Source: Cryptomeria japonica | Taxonomy: Eukaryota; Streptophyta; Pinopsida; Cupressales; Cupressaceae | NCBI RefSeq assembly: GCF_030272615.1 | Contig: NC_081412.1 | Span: 667,350,352-667,414,351, forward strand | Length of the DNA stretch: 64,000 bases | Direction: 5' to 3' | Shown here: positions 48,482 through 59,885 of the stretch, piece by piece | Numbering within the stretch: the stretch's first letter is position 1 | Layout of the letters: the number at the start of each line of letters is the position of its first letter | Notes under the pieces: model-generated | Databases searched by the model: none | Told to the model about the DNA's origin: nothing | What the model saw: only the letters and a program-made list of their open reading frames with translations | Position numbers and translations under genes: made by a program

Positions 48482-51400
48482 TCAGTAAGTGGAAGATAGG
48501 GGTAGGACCCCTAACTTGCTTCTGAGATACTCAAAAGTGACCCTTGGCAGTGGCTTGGTGAAGATATCTGCTATTTGTTCCTTTGTGCCAACATACTCCA
48601 ACACCACTTTCTTCTCTTGAACTTCTTCTCTAAGATAATGATATTTGATAGAGATGTGCTTTGTCTTAGAGTGCATAACAGAATTCTTTGAAATGTTAAT
48701 GGCACTAGTATTATCACAAAATATAGTTACTGGCTCGATAACTTTCTCATTTATACCTTCCAACAGTTGTTTGATCCATGCTATATTGGTACAATTCAAT
48801 GCTGCAACAACATATTCAGCTTCTGCTGTTGACTGTGACACACATCCTTGTTTCTTGCTAAGCCAACTTACTAGTGTTTCTCCTAAAAAGAAAGCTCCAC
48901 CACTTGTGCTTTTCCAATCATCTATGTTGCCTACCCAATCAACATCAGTATAAACTTTAAATCAAAATCATTCCCTTTCTGATATACTAAGCCATAATCC
49001 TCAGTGCCTTTCAAGTATCTGAAAATTCTTTTGATTGCTGTCATATGTGTTTCCTTGGGATTTGCAAAAAATCTTGCAACTATACCTACTGCATGTGCTA
49101 TATCTGGCGTGCTGTGAACAACATATTGCAACTTTCCAATCATAGATCGGTAAAGTGTCTCATCAACAGATGCAAATTCATCATTCTTTGATAGTTTACA
49201 GTTGGTAGTCATAGGAGTACTTACTGGTTTTGAATCCTCCATTCCAAATTTCTTCAAGATTTCCTTTATGTACTTGGATTGAGTAATGAAAATCTCATCT
49301 TTCATTTGCAATATTTGTAGACCTATAAAATACTTTATCTCACCAATTAATGACATCTCAAATTCTTTGCTTATTTCATTTCCAAAGTTCTTGTATAAGG
49401 AGTCATTACCACAAAACATAATATCATTAACAAATATGGTTGAGATTAGTATTCCTTTGTCTTCATCATTCTTCATGTACATATTACTGTTTTCACTAGT
49501 TCTTATAAAACCAATCTTGATTAAATAAGAATGCAATCTCTCATACCATGCTCTAGGTGCTTGCTTTAGACCATATAAAGCTTTGTTCAGTTTACATACC
49601 TGATCTTTATTCTCTCCTTCAACAAATCCTTTAGGTTGTTCAATAAAAACTTCTTCTTCTAATATACCATTCAAAAATGCAGATTTGACATCCATTTGAT
49701 ATACTTTGAAATTCTTGTAAGCAACATATGCCAACAATGTTCTTACTCCTTCAAGTCTTGCCACATGTGCAAAAGTCTCACCATAATCAATTCCTTCTTC
49801 TTGAGCATAACCTTTGCAAACTAGTCTTGCTTTATTTCTAATGACCTAACCTTTTTCATTTAGCTTGTTTCTGAAAATCCACTTTGTACCAATTACATTT
49901 TTGTCCTTCGGTCTTGGGACCAGTGTCCACGTGTCATTCTTCTTGATTTGATCAATCTCTTATGTCATAGCATTTATCCAATCTTCACCGTTAAATGCCT
50001 CTTTCACTATCCTTGGTTCAAATTCAGATATTAGACATGTGTTCTGTCTCAGTTTGTTCCTTGTCATCACTGGATCATTCTTATCTCCTATAATCTGACT
50101 TGATGCATGATTCCTTCTGACATACTTGGCTAATACAGGCTCGGTAGATTATGTATGATCTTCTTCATCACTCGGTAACTGGATATTCTCTTCATTTCCT
50201 TCAACAGTTCTCTCGGTAGGACTTGTTGGTTGAACATAGACAAATTCATCATAATCTTCTGGTTCTTTGGAGTTTCCTCCATCATTTCTTTTTGCAAATT
50301 CATCAATTTTCACATTTGCACTTTCTACTATTTTGTTAGATGATTTGATCAGACATTTAAATGCTTTGCTTCTAGAAGAATAACCTAGAAATGTTCCTTC
50401 TTCACTTTTCTGATCAAATTTTCCATTTCTATCATCTTTGTGAACATAACATCTACTTCCAAAGATTTTAAAATAACTTACATTAGGTTTCTTGTCATAC
50501 CAGATTTCATATGGTGTCTTCAAAGTTTCTTTCTTCAGTTGTACTCGGTTCAGGGTGTAAACTGCAGTGCTTATTGCTTCTCTCCAAAATGTTTGTGGCA
50601 CTTTCTTTTCAATCATCAGGGTTCTGGTACAATCCACAATAGATCTGTTTCTTCTCTCAGCTATCCCATTTTGCTATGGAGTTCTTGGTGCATAGACTTG
50701 TCTTTTTATACCATGATCATTGCAGAATAAGTTGAACTCATCAGAGGTGAACTCTCCTCCTCTATCAGATCTAAGACATTTCAGCTGTCTTCCTGTTTCA
50801 TTTTCAACTCTTGCCTTGTACCATTTAAACATTTGAAAAGCTTCTGATTTTTCTTTTAAAAACATAACTGACATCATCCTTGAATAATCATCCACAAATA
50901 ATATGAAATACTTCTCACCATAATAACTCTGAATTTTCATAGGACCACAAAGATCAGTATGCACAAGATCTAAAATTCCCTTAGAAGTTTAGGACTTACT
51001 TGTAAAGCTTGATCTTGTCATCTTACAAATCTGGCATCCTCAACACATAACATTCTTAGGTTTCTCAAGACTCGGTAGACCTCTTACTCGGTGCTTCTTG
51101 CTTATTTTGATCAGATTATCAAAATTTACATGACAAAACCTTTTGTGCCATAACCAAGTATCATCTATCTTTGCATATAGACACTTATTCCGACTTGAGT
51201 CAAGGTGAAATGTGTTACCTTTTGTTTGTGTCCCGGTAGCTGCTAACTTTCTATGCTTGTCATGAACTTTGACAATTCCTTTCTGAAACTCTATTCAGTA
51301 TCCTGTATTGTTTAGCTGTGCTACACTCAACAAATTGTATTTCAAACCTTCAACCCAATAGACATCATTACATTTAGCATTGTCAAGAAGTGTTATAGAT

Positions 51401-51640
51401 CCTTTACCTCTCACTGGACATGGTGCATCATTACCAAATCTTACATAACCTCCATCATAATCTTCTAACTTAACAAACTTGAGTTTGTCACCTGTCATGT
51501 GATGTGAACATCCACTATCTATTATCCAAGAATCATTTTTACTTATGTGAGATACTAGGGCTTTTTCTTCATACCTTTCTTCATCTGATCCATCTTTGAT
51601 AGCCACATAAACTACTTCCTATGTATCAGTTTCATCAGAT
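48482..51640 (-). pseudogene. pol: copia-2 pol: protease, integrase, RT, RNase H
   Basis: Reading minus: protease SWIIDSGCSHHMTG (51530); pre-integrase WHKRF...CQICK (51160-51020); integrase core HTDLCGPM (50964), SDRGGEFTS (50780), NGIAERRNRS (50660), and C-terminal [34 protein letters not shown] (49695), [17 protein letters not shown] (49590); RNase H STAEAEYVVAALN (48835) and FCDNTSAI (48720), ending at 48482. The YVDD box reads FVND (49435-49423): the first Asp is Asn through G-to-A. A one-base loss near 48958 and several Gln/Arg-to-stop changes disable it. Confidence 0.92.
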
Positions 51641-51729
51641 TTATCATCATTGGATTCCTCATTAGCTATTAGGCATGACTTTCTATCTCTTCTTCTGAAA
51701 TCACGGTATCCTCTGTAATGATTATCTTT

Positions 51730-52690
51730 CTATCTGTCATCTCGGTGATCTCTCTTTTCACTAGATTCTCTGTCAGGACAGTTAGAAGCCATATGTCCTA
51801 TCTTATCACAATTGAAACATTTCAAAGGTAGTTTTCCTTTATACTTACCTTTGCCTCTCGGTAACCTTCTGGCTAATAGTGCTTCAAACTCTTCTTGCTT
51901 CTTGATTTCCTCATACAGTTTGTGCACTTTTTCCATGTTCTTACTAAATCTTTCACTTGCTCCACTGTGATCCCCTTCAGTGTACTTACTCATTCTATCA
52001 TTGTAATCATCAAATTCACCAATATGAAAAGAACTGAAAGCAGATTCTACTTTGTTTACCGAATACCCAATGTTATCAAAATTACTTAACTCAAATGCAT
52101 GTAGCTTATCGATAGGAGCATCTAAAAAAACTGACATATTGGGTATAGACCTCAATTAATTGATTGCAGAGACTCGAATTGCATAAGCTGGTAGAAGGGT
52201 TCTTACCAACTTACTTGTTATATCCTTTTCTTCAATAGTTCCTCCTGCTCCTTTGATTTGATTGACAATCTCCTTTAACCTTGTACTGTACTGGGTTATG
52301 ATCTCACCTTCACTCATCCTCATAGATTCAAGTTGTCCTCTTAGACTATCCACTTTTTCTCTTTGAACATGTTCATCACCACCATACACAGATATGAGCT
52401 TGTCCCACATTGCCTTGGCATCATTGCAGCCTTCTAGATCATTAAACTCTGAGTTAGTCAATGCAGATGTTATTTCAATCATTGCTTGAATATGTTCTTG
52501 CTTTGCCTTTATCTCTTCCATTGTCAATGGATAGGTGCTTGGTGTAATGAAATCATTCTCTAGATAGTATACAACATATTCTCCAATTCCTGATAGGTGC
52601 AACTTCATCCTTTTCTGGCATGTAGAGAAACTTGACTTGTTCAGCTTCGATGCATCACTCTTATACATCTTTGGATCTTTGCCTCAAGTA
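51730..52690 (-). pseudogene. gag: copia-2 gag
   Basis: Minus strand, usable frame from MYKSDASKLNKSSF (52668), preceded in frame by a TGA where Trp fits (near 52685), so the original start was further upstream. A UBN2-type capsid (NDAKAMWDKLISVYGG near 52425; QREKVDSLRGQLESMRM near 52340) is followed by a stop at 52155. Then comes the knuckle CFNCDKIGHMASNC at 51820-51780, in a basic context. Confidence 0.88.
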
Positions 52691-52718
52691 CCTTTAAACT
52701 TTTCTTTCGGAGTCCAAA

Positions 52719-52730
52719 GCTCTGATACCA
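52719..52730 (-). promoter_or_regulatory. copia-2 primer-binding site (tRNA-iMet type)
   Basis: The plus strand GCTCTGATACCA is the complement of TGGTATCAGAGC, two bases from the 5' LTR end at 52733. Confidence 0.93.
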
Positions 52731-52732
52731 AT

Positions 52733-54195
52733 TGATAGTTCTGATACAATTTGTTAAGTACAGATTCCAAGCTAACAAGATGAGGGGGGGGGTGAATCAT
52801 ACAAACTTAAACTTCCATGAAATCAACAGATTCAACCTCGGTAATCTTATCTGAAAAACTGTGAAACATGCAAACTCATAAACATATAATATCACAAAAC
52901 ATATAACACTAGATTTAACGTGGAAACCCAAATAGGGAAAAACCACTGTGGGATTTCGGACCCACTAAGAAATATACTCTTCTAGAGTATGCTCAGTTAA
53001 AAGCAAATCATGTTAAAGATTACAAACACATTGCTAGATGTGACCTGGTTAAGGGATTTCCCTCAGATCTGTTAGGATCTTCACCGTGTTAGAGGTGACC
53101 TTGTTAAAGGGTTTCAAACACTCAATCAGAATGTCACCTTGCTAGAGGATTTACAAATAAGACTGTTAAGTCCACTCAGTTAAGAGATTTTCTGTCACTT
53201 ACAAATAAATAACAGTAGTAAACATGTCTGCAACTTTGCATCTAAAAATACTGAAGCAGATTCTTATTTGTTCAATACAATCTTGTTATAGGACTTATCT
53301 TGTCCTTCTGCTAGGCTCCTTACTTTGTTATTCAAATAGGTCTTCAACCTTCTATGCTCGGTAATCACTATGTAGCATCCCTGTGCTTACACTTGCCCGC
53401 ATACATTGTTTATCAACAGTTCCTTATTTATAAACAATTTGCTAACCACTTAATCTCCTTGATCACATTTCCCATGATCAATCATAGCCATCAGTTCTTC
53501 AATCTTGACCAGGTTCAATGTATCCTTTGATCTAAAAATGTTTTGCCTCGCCTTCGAACTTGCATATATTTCTTGGAACTTGTGCTAGGGTATTGTGGTT
53601 CAATCTGAGCTGTAGATCTTCCCGCTGATCTTCCATTGCCATAGATCCTTCATACAAATTGTATCAATCATTTAATCATAACTAGCTCATCAACTTCCAT
53701 CATTAAATAACGCATGTATTCATCCAATGCATTCTGTTATTACTCGGTTGCAACTCGGTAAATACTAAACTTCACTCGGTAGACATTCTGCCTTCATTAA
53801 CCGATAGTGATAACCTTAGGGTTGACCGGCTAGGTTCCTTGCTCAGTAACATAGTATAGTATTAACCTTACAAACAATAGCATATGTAGGATATCAGAAC
53901 AATATAAACAACATGATCTCATCATTGTCTAACTCGGTAATAGTTGCCCATTGATTAACTTATTCCTCCCCTTATTCATCACATTCTTTCTGTGTCTTTT
54001 ACCGACATAAACATATTTCTTAAGATATGGCAACATCATACTAAATCAGAAAATCAATTTCTTGACATCAATGACAAAATAATATTGTGAAGACAGTAAA
54101 CATCCTTAATCAGTTATATCCATATTTATCAACAACGTTCTCAATATCCTAATTGAAATGCCAACAATCTCTTATTGTCTGTTATAATGCCAACA
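52733..54195 (-). repeat. 5' LTR of copia-2
   Basis: Plus strand TGATAGTTCT to CCAACA at 54195, followed by CAACC. An earlier AATGCCAACA at 54166 is where the 3' LTR copy ends; the extra 29 bp to 54195 end in the same ATGCCAACA. Hairpin at 52919-52947. Confidence 0.88.
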
Positions 54196-54200
54196 CAACC

Positions 54201-54839
54201 ATCACATCAAGCAACTGAGAACAAAGGCACAAGGTTAGTATAGCTACTGAATTTTGTCTGGGTCAGTCTTTATCTTTTTATCATTTGACGACAGATATTG
54301 TTCCTATGCTACTCAAGGATGTCTACAAGTGACTAGAGGAGCTATGATGGGCATTATATTTTTCTTTGTTTGTTGTTTGTGGTGTGAACTGATGAAATTA
54401 TAGGGAAATTGCTCTAGTGGGTGTCTGTGATAAGAGCCTTCACATCAAGGTGAAATTGCCACACATACCTCGACCCCTAGCACAATTCTCAGAATGGAGG
54501 GTTCACTCCTTGTCTACTACATGTTTGTTTATACAATGAGATATATTTGCATCTTGATTCCTTATACCCTGATGTGCTAAGCTTCATTGTTCAATAATAA
54601 GGCTCAGTGATGAATATATATTGACGCAATAAAATACGTGACACAAGTTCGTGATTCATTCAATTTAATTCTTATTCTCATCTCATTGGCTTATTGATAG
54701 TTTGTTGATTTCTCATCTTTTGTCTAAATTGCATTCTTTATAACATTCTTTCTATCATCATTTTTTCTCTCTACAATCCGACTAACATTTCTTCAAGTTG
54801 TATCTGAGTTAAAATGGGTTGAACCATTATCATACAAAA
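54201..54839. other. Gypsy-B 3' region after copia-2; no gene
   Basis: Resumes the sequence interrupted at 46661. No motif recognised. Confidence 0.45.
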
Positions 54840-55035
54840 AGCATTCATTATAGATTCATTGCATTCATTATAGATTCATTTGCATTCATTATAGTATCAT
54901 TTGCATTCATTATAGAGTTCATTTGCATTCATTATAGAGTTCATTTGCACTCATTTTAGATTCATTGCATTCATTATAGAGTTCATTTGCATTCATTATA
55001 AACTCATTTGCATTCATTTAGATTTCATTTACATC
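54840..55035 (+). repeat. Minisatellite, about 22-bp unit, nine copies
   Basis: Unit TTGCATTCATTATAGAGTTC with small indels (TAGATTCAT, TAGTATCAT forms). It lies inside gypsy-B, about 260 bp beyond the 3' end of the antisense PMD frame. Confidence 0.85.
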
Positions 55036-55294
55036 ATTAATATATACATGTACTACTATTGCATTCATAATCATATATAATCAAATAGATAAGCATAATA
55101 AAACTCATAGCATCATATAAGCATACATGGAAGGCAAAACATAAATAGATCACTATCAAAAACCCGCATGTCATATATATATATATAAGTAAAAAATGAT
55201 AATGTATGTGAATACAATAAATAAGCCCGAAGGCTCAGATAACATGATCAACCAACACTGCCTTTGTCAGTAGGTGGATCCTGTCCACTAGATC

Positions 55295-57602
55295 CTACCC
55301 CAGGATGTTGAGGTGGTCCCATAACGCCACCACTGCTAGTCCATCTTGAAGTAGATCTACTCGATCTCCTCCCCATAAATGCACTGAAGCTAGGCTCTCT
55401 CTGACCCTCAGGGATGGCTCTCTCATATGCCTGCCGATAATAAATAGACTCCTACACAGGAGTGAAATACCTATCTGCCTGGTCGTGCACATCTGTACCT
55501 CCTTTAAAAAGCCGATCAAAGGCATCCATGGTAATCTGACATCTCCGCACTACCTCATCTCTCTCCCTCTGGAGATGATCTCTCTCACCCTCAAGGGCAC
55601 CTAGTCTGCACGATAGGTCTCTCTCTTGATATCTCGTCTAGTGACCTCATCCTCCAAACTCTGGACTCGTGCTCTAAGAGTCTGTAGCTCATCATCAACC
55701 CATTCTCTCCCATCCTCAGCACCAGGCACATCCTCTAGCTCTGGCATATCCTCATCATCACCTCCATCCTCGCTGCTCAATGACTCAGAATAATCATTGT
55801 TGTCCTCACCGCTAATAAACTCGGTGTCTCCACCAATGTCTACATCCTCGTCTCCCTCATCTCCTCCCTCATCTCCCTCATCTCCTCCCTTAGCTCCACC
55901 CTCTCCTCCTCCTCTGGCTCTCTCCCCTGCATCTATCCTCAACCACTGTCTAGGATGGTGAATCTGCTGTGCTGTAATCGGAATAGCAGGATCAGTCAAA
56001 GGCACTAGCCTGTGCCTAGAAAACCATGAATCGTATTCCATCGTCGTCCCTGGATCCGCTGCACCTCTACCCCAATCCCAAAGTAATGGCTATAGAGAAT
56101 CAAAATCAACAGAAGCAACATGTGGCTATATGCACATACCCCAATCAGATACCTCTCGCGATACATGAGCAAAATAGGTAGTAACCACGAGTGTCACCTA
56201 TACCTCACCGAACTGTCTCAGAACCCGCCTTGGAAGATACATCTGGATAATCCATTGGGTCTCAAAGGTCCTACCAATAAAATATCTCTGCTATCGGTAG
56301 AAAGACAATTGCACTACATCATCAGGCCAACTGGGGCAATCTAAGTAAGGTCTCCAAATAAAATGCTGAAATATGTCAAACTGATGTCTCCAATACAAGG
56401 TGTTCCCCAAACCCCTGTGTCTGATACCTACTATATACCTGAAAGCATAAGGCTCACCAGGCTGCAAGTCTACATGAATTACATGCCTAGAAATAGAAAC
56501 GTGCTCCCATGCCCATGTTTGGAGTAAAGTAACACCACAATTGATAGAACGATATCCCAGATACACAATACCATGCATCTGATAGTACAACATGCCCAGT
56601 AGACAAGGACCCCACGCATACACTCGACAATGAACAATCATATCATGGAGTACTCTGCCCCATCCAACTGGAAACCCATGACCTTGTCTGTCAGGTATCA
56701 GTAAACCACTGACAACACCGTATAATACAATGGTCAGGTCATGATAGTCTAAACGTGCCCAAGGGATGTCATAACGACCACTGATCTGCAAGTCCCGAAT
56801 CTCACACTCGAAAAGTGCACATAGTCCAGCAATGCCATCATCATGGTCATATACAACTCTCTCACCATGAATGGGAATCCACAGTATACGCCATACATAT
56901 AAGGTGATGGATGCCTCACCAAACGGAAGATGAAAAGAACAAGTCTCAGAGTGCCACCGCTCTATCAAAGCTGTAATCATGGCCCTGTTGGCCATAACCT
57001 CTGGCAAATGTAAAACATGGTATAGACCAATCTGTCGGATATGCTCAATCTCCTCATCCAGTAAGTCAGCATGAAGATCCAATCCACTAGGTCTGCTCTG
57101 TCGGCAGTATAACACTCCAATGTTCTCCTGCAATGAGAAAATGTTCAAAATATCAAATATCGGATCCCAAAAAACTTAAAATATTTTCAAAACTCATGAC
57201 AAAAAATTACACATACAACGGATGCACGACAATTATGACTAATGCGGTACAAATATGACTCTTGCGTAATAATTAAAGCTAATGCATAATGAAATGGACG
57301 CATGCGTAACAATAAACACTTATGCGTAAAGAAATGAGCAAATGCGACATGATTAAAGCTAATGCGCAACACTTACGACGCATGCATAGCATTTAGAATG
57401 TTTGCGGTACATTAGTAGTGAATGCATGAAATTTGACAAGCAATTGCGTAACTCAAAGCAAATATTGATCATGGCAATTTTTTTGAAAAACAAGCATAAA
57501 TCAGGAAAAAAATTGGAAAAATACCATGCCGCCAGTCCCAAGAGGTCTTTGATATGAACGTACTCGGTCAGATAGGTGCAATCGAGCTCTATAATCAACC
57601 AT
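55295..57602 (-). pseudogene. Plant mobile domain (PMD, MAIN-like) gene captured antisense in gypsy-B
   Basis: Proposed three exons. Exon 1 is 57602-57525 (MVDYRARLHLSDRVRSYQ..., 26 codons), with donor ATG|GTATTT. Acceptor TTCTCATTGCAG|GAG opens exon 2 at 57127 in the same phase, encoding ALIERWHSETCSFHLPFGEA (near 56965), the hallmark of PMD proteins, then DLTIVLYGVVSGL, then to about 56206 (RRVLRQFGEV) with donor GAG|GTATAG. Acceptor CTCTATAG|CC near 56098 opens exon 3: YDSWFSRHRL, an acidic Gly/Glu/Asp-rich region, and a coiled coil (LQTLRARVQSLEDEV, 55640). Stops at 56291, 55601 and near 55555 all fit CAG-to-TAG. MAIN and MAIL1 of Arabidopsis are PMD proteins acting in the nucleus in silencing and meristem maintenance, and PMDs are also found in transposons. 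Splice sites are predictions. Confidence 0.75.
57215..57450 (-). repeat. Degenerate word array (ACGCATTA) in the first PMD intron
   Basis: About 15 variants of TTACGCATTAG/ACGCATGCGT on the minus strand, spaced 8-20 bp, filling most of the proposed intron 57524-57128. The core CGCATT also occurs in the gypsy-B leader words. Confidence 0.6.
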
Positions 57603-57969
57603 GATGATAAAATACTCATAAAAAAGCACACAAGATGCAGAGAAAACCAAGGAATTACCAAATTACAAATGAGAAAATGAAAATCTAAAAATCTCTATTT
57701 ATAGCTCAAAATTAGGGTTTTTTGACACCTCGACACCCGTGGTCCCCACCAGCTTCAAATACCTAGTAGCCTACTCAAACGATCTCAAAATCGTATGAAA
57801 TTTCACACGCTTGCTCGTTACATTGATATCGAAAACATGCTCTCAATTTTGGAATTTTTTGACCACATTTTCTAAGGGGGCATATTTACACTATACAACA
57901 GTATCACCAGGGCATACTGGGGCATACTTTTTCGTTTTCTTTGAAACAATGTCGTTCCGACTTTGTCTC

Positions 57970-57982
57970 AAAGAGGGGCAAA
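57970..57982 (+). promoter_or_regulatory. Gypsy-B polypurine tract
   Basis: AAAGAGGGGCAAA ends at the first base of the 3' LTR. Purine-rich GGGGCATA blocks also occur at 57874-57883 and 57917-57926. Confidence 0.8.
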
Positions 57983-59242
57983 TGTAGACACCTAAAAATG
58001 TTTCATTGATCAGGTACTAATTATTCTTCTAATTAGTTATATAATTCTTTAATTTTTTAATTAATTTAATTAACTATTTCTTCTAATTTCATATTTCCTC
58101 ATAATCTTACTAATTATTCTATTTCTTATTCTTCCATCATTTAATCATTTTAACCATTTTCTAATGTTAATTAAATATTTATTATTATTTAATTAATTGT
58201 GGTTAATTCCCCAATTTAAATAATTTTTATTATTTAAATAAATTACTAATTATTCAATTTCTATCTCTAATCATCTAATCATTCAACCCTCTTCAAAATA
58301 TTAATTATTTAATTAATTATGATTTAATTCCTTTAATTTGAATAATCTTTATTATTTAATTAAATTCCATTTCTACACAATTAAATAGTTTCTTTAAATT
58401 ATTTAATTAACTAATTAATTCTTCCATTTCCAAATCCCCAAATTCTAATTTTATTTAATTTCATATTCTTCTAATTTCTTCCAAATTCAATTACATGTGC
58501 ATGATTTCAAAAACCAAATTGAAAATCAAAGTCAAGTTCTAAATATATTCAAATACTAAATTGAATTAATAAATTCAATTATTTGAATTAAAATCTCATG
58601 CAAATATTAAATTGAAAATCTAAATCTAAATGCAAGCACATGCTAAATTAATTAATTTAATCAATCAATTAATTAAATCATTTATCTCTCCAACTTCTAT
58701 TTCCATCTTTCAGTTAGCTTTTTCTAAATTAAGCTTTCTGTGTCATCCTCTTTATTTCCTCTAATCATTCTTTTTCTTCCTTCAGTTAACTCTTTCATGA
58801 ATCAGTTGATTCCATTGATCTATTCAATCTATTGAGTTTCACTCCTACAATCAGCAGTTCAACTATCAATCTTCATTTGATCTCACCTGAGTTCCACCTC
58901 ATGATCATTTTGTTCCACCTTTCAATCAATCTTCTCCAATTTTCTATAAATTGAGCATCCAATCTCCATTTTCAACAATCATGAACTTTGAATCTTTGTG
59001 TCACTTGCAGGTTACCAATGCAATATCTGAGAGCCATCATACCATAGAGAGGAGAAGAGCAATGGAAGTTCTACACAACCACGAAATAGGGAGCTTTTAT
59101 TGATTTCATTTATAATTCCTATTTTGCTTGGTTGTATTATTTCATTGTTAGTTTGTTAGATTCTTTGATTAGAAGGGATTTGTGATTTCCCTTTTGCTTC
59201 TAATTGATTACTTGTTTTTAAGATGAATTTTACATGCATACA
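57983..59242 (+). repeat. 3' LTR of gypsy-B
   Basis: TGTAGACACC...TGCATACA, 1,260 bp, against 1,223 bp for the 5' copy. The extra length comes mainly from added AATTAA-type repeats near 58560 and 58660. Followed by target duplication CACGC and by the continued gypsy-A protease frame. Confidence 0.92.
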
Positions 59243-59730
59243 CACGCCATGCAAGTTGTTCCATCCACCTACCACCAATGTCTCAAGTTCCCTCATAAAG
59301 GTATAGAAATTACAATCCTGGACGATGCAAATCCTTTTGCATATTGTCACAATATCAACCATCAACCAAAGATTACCATTCCCAACAATAGAGAAGCTAT
59401 CTCATCCACATCAAATGTAAGTCCAACCTCTCTTTCCAATTCAAACACCACTATACCAAAGCAAGAGAAGCTAAAAATGAAAATGGCATAGGAAGGTCCT
59501 GGGGATTACAATCTAAGCCAACTCTTTTGTTTTGGGCAACTACCCACTTCTCCTAGAACTCATGGTAAGCCTCAAAGGTTACTTCAAACACCACTAGTCA
59601 AGCCAACATGCACTTTGGTGCCTTTTATCCTCAGAAAGAGTCAAGAAGAAGAGACCAGAGATGAGGACTTAGCAGAATGGTTCTATAAAGATCCTATCAC
59701 CACACAAATCCCACAAGCTAAGCTTCCCAC
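59243..59730 (+). pseudogene. Gypsy-A protease C-terminus and linker
   Basis: Frame CACGCCATGCAA... continues the motif interrupted at 32203; HQCLKFPHKGIEITI parallels gypsy-B HQCVKFP.NGIEITI at 40160. A TAG near 59490 ends the open part; the linker goes on to the G-patch. Confidence 0.85.
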
Positions 59731-59734
59731 AGAT

Positions 59735-59885
59735 CAATACAGAAAAGGCCTTCTCATTATGCAAAGAATGGGTTATGATGGTTAGAGTGCCTTGGGACCT
59801 TGCAAGCAAGGATGACATGAGCCACTGTAGCCAGAATTAAAGCCTAAAGATAACACTGGATTAGGCTTTCAAAAGGAGATTCTTC
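59735..59885 (+). pseudogene. Decayed G-patch domain of gypsy-A
   Basis: GLLIMQRMGYDG, then stops at Gln/Arg/Trp-like positions, then DNTGLGFQKE. Homologous in place and pattern to gypsy-B 40589-40804. Confidence 0.65.

Larger units (their letters stand above)
46662..54195 (-). mobile_element. Full-length Ty1/copia retrotransposon (copia-2), disabled
   Basis: LTRs 46662-48123 and 52733-54195 in minus orientation; gag, protease, integrase, RT and RNase H in copia order on the minus strand; tRNA-iMet primer site; polypurine tract. The duplication CAACC stands at 46657-46661 and 54196-54200. The LTRs are similar with scattered substitutions and two larger differences. One is a tandem duplication in the 3' LTR at 47757-47800. 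The other is about 29 bp present only at the outer end of the 5' LTR (54167-54195). Inserted in the 3' region of gypsy-B. Confidence 0.92.
32204..59242 (+). mobile_element. Gypsy-B: 27-kb Tat-like gypsy element with antisense PMD gene
   Basis: LTRs 32204-33426 and 57983-59242. Primer site 33430; leader with small ORFs; gag, protease, G-patch, linker, RT, dual RNase H and integrase to 44980; a 3' region holding copia-2; an antisense PMD gene; and polypurine tract AAAGAGGGGCAAA before the 3' LTR. The target duplication is CACGC at 59243-59247 and CATGT at 32199-32203, differing by two C-to-T changes. Without copia-2 (about 7.5 kb) and the solo LTR (1 kb) the element was about 18.4 kb, in the size range of large Tat/Ogre elements. 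Confidence 0.92.

Noticed and set aside
54167-54171. ATCTC as the copia-2 target duplication
   Set aside because: It does not match the left flank; the true match CAACC appears 29 bp further out.
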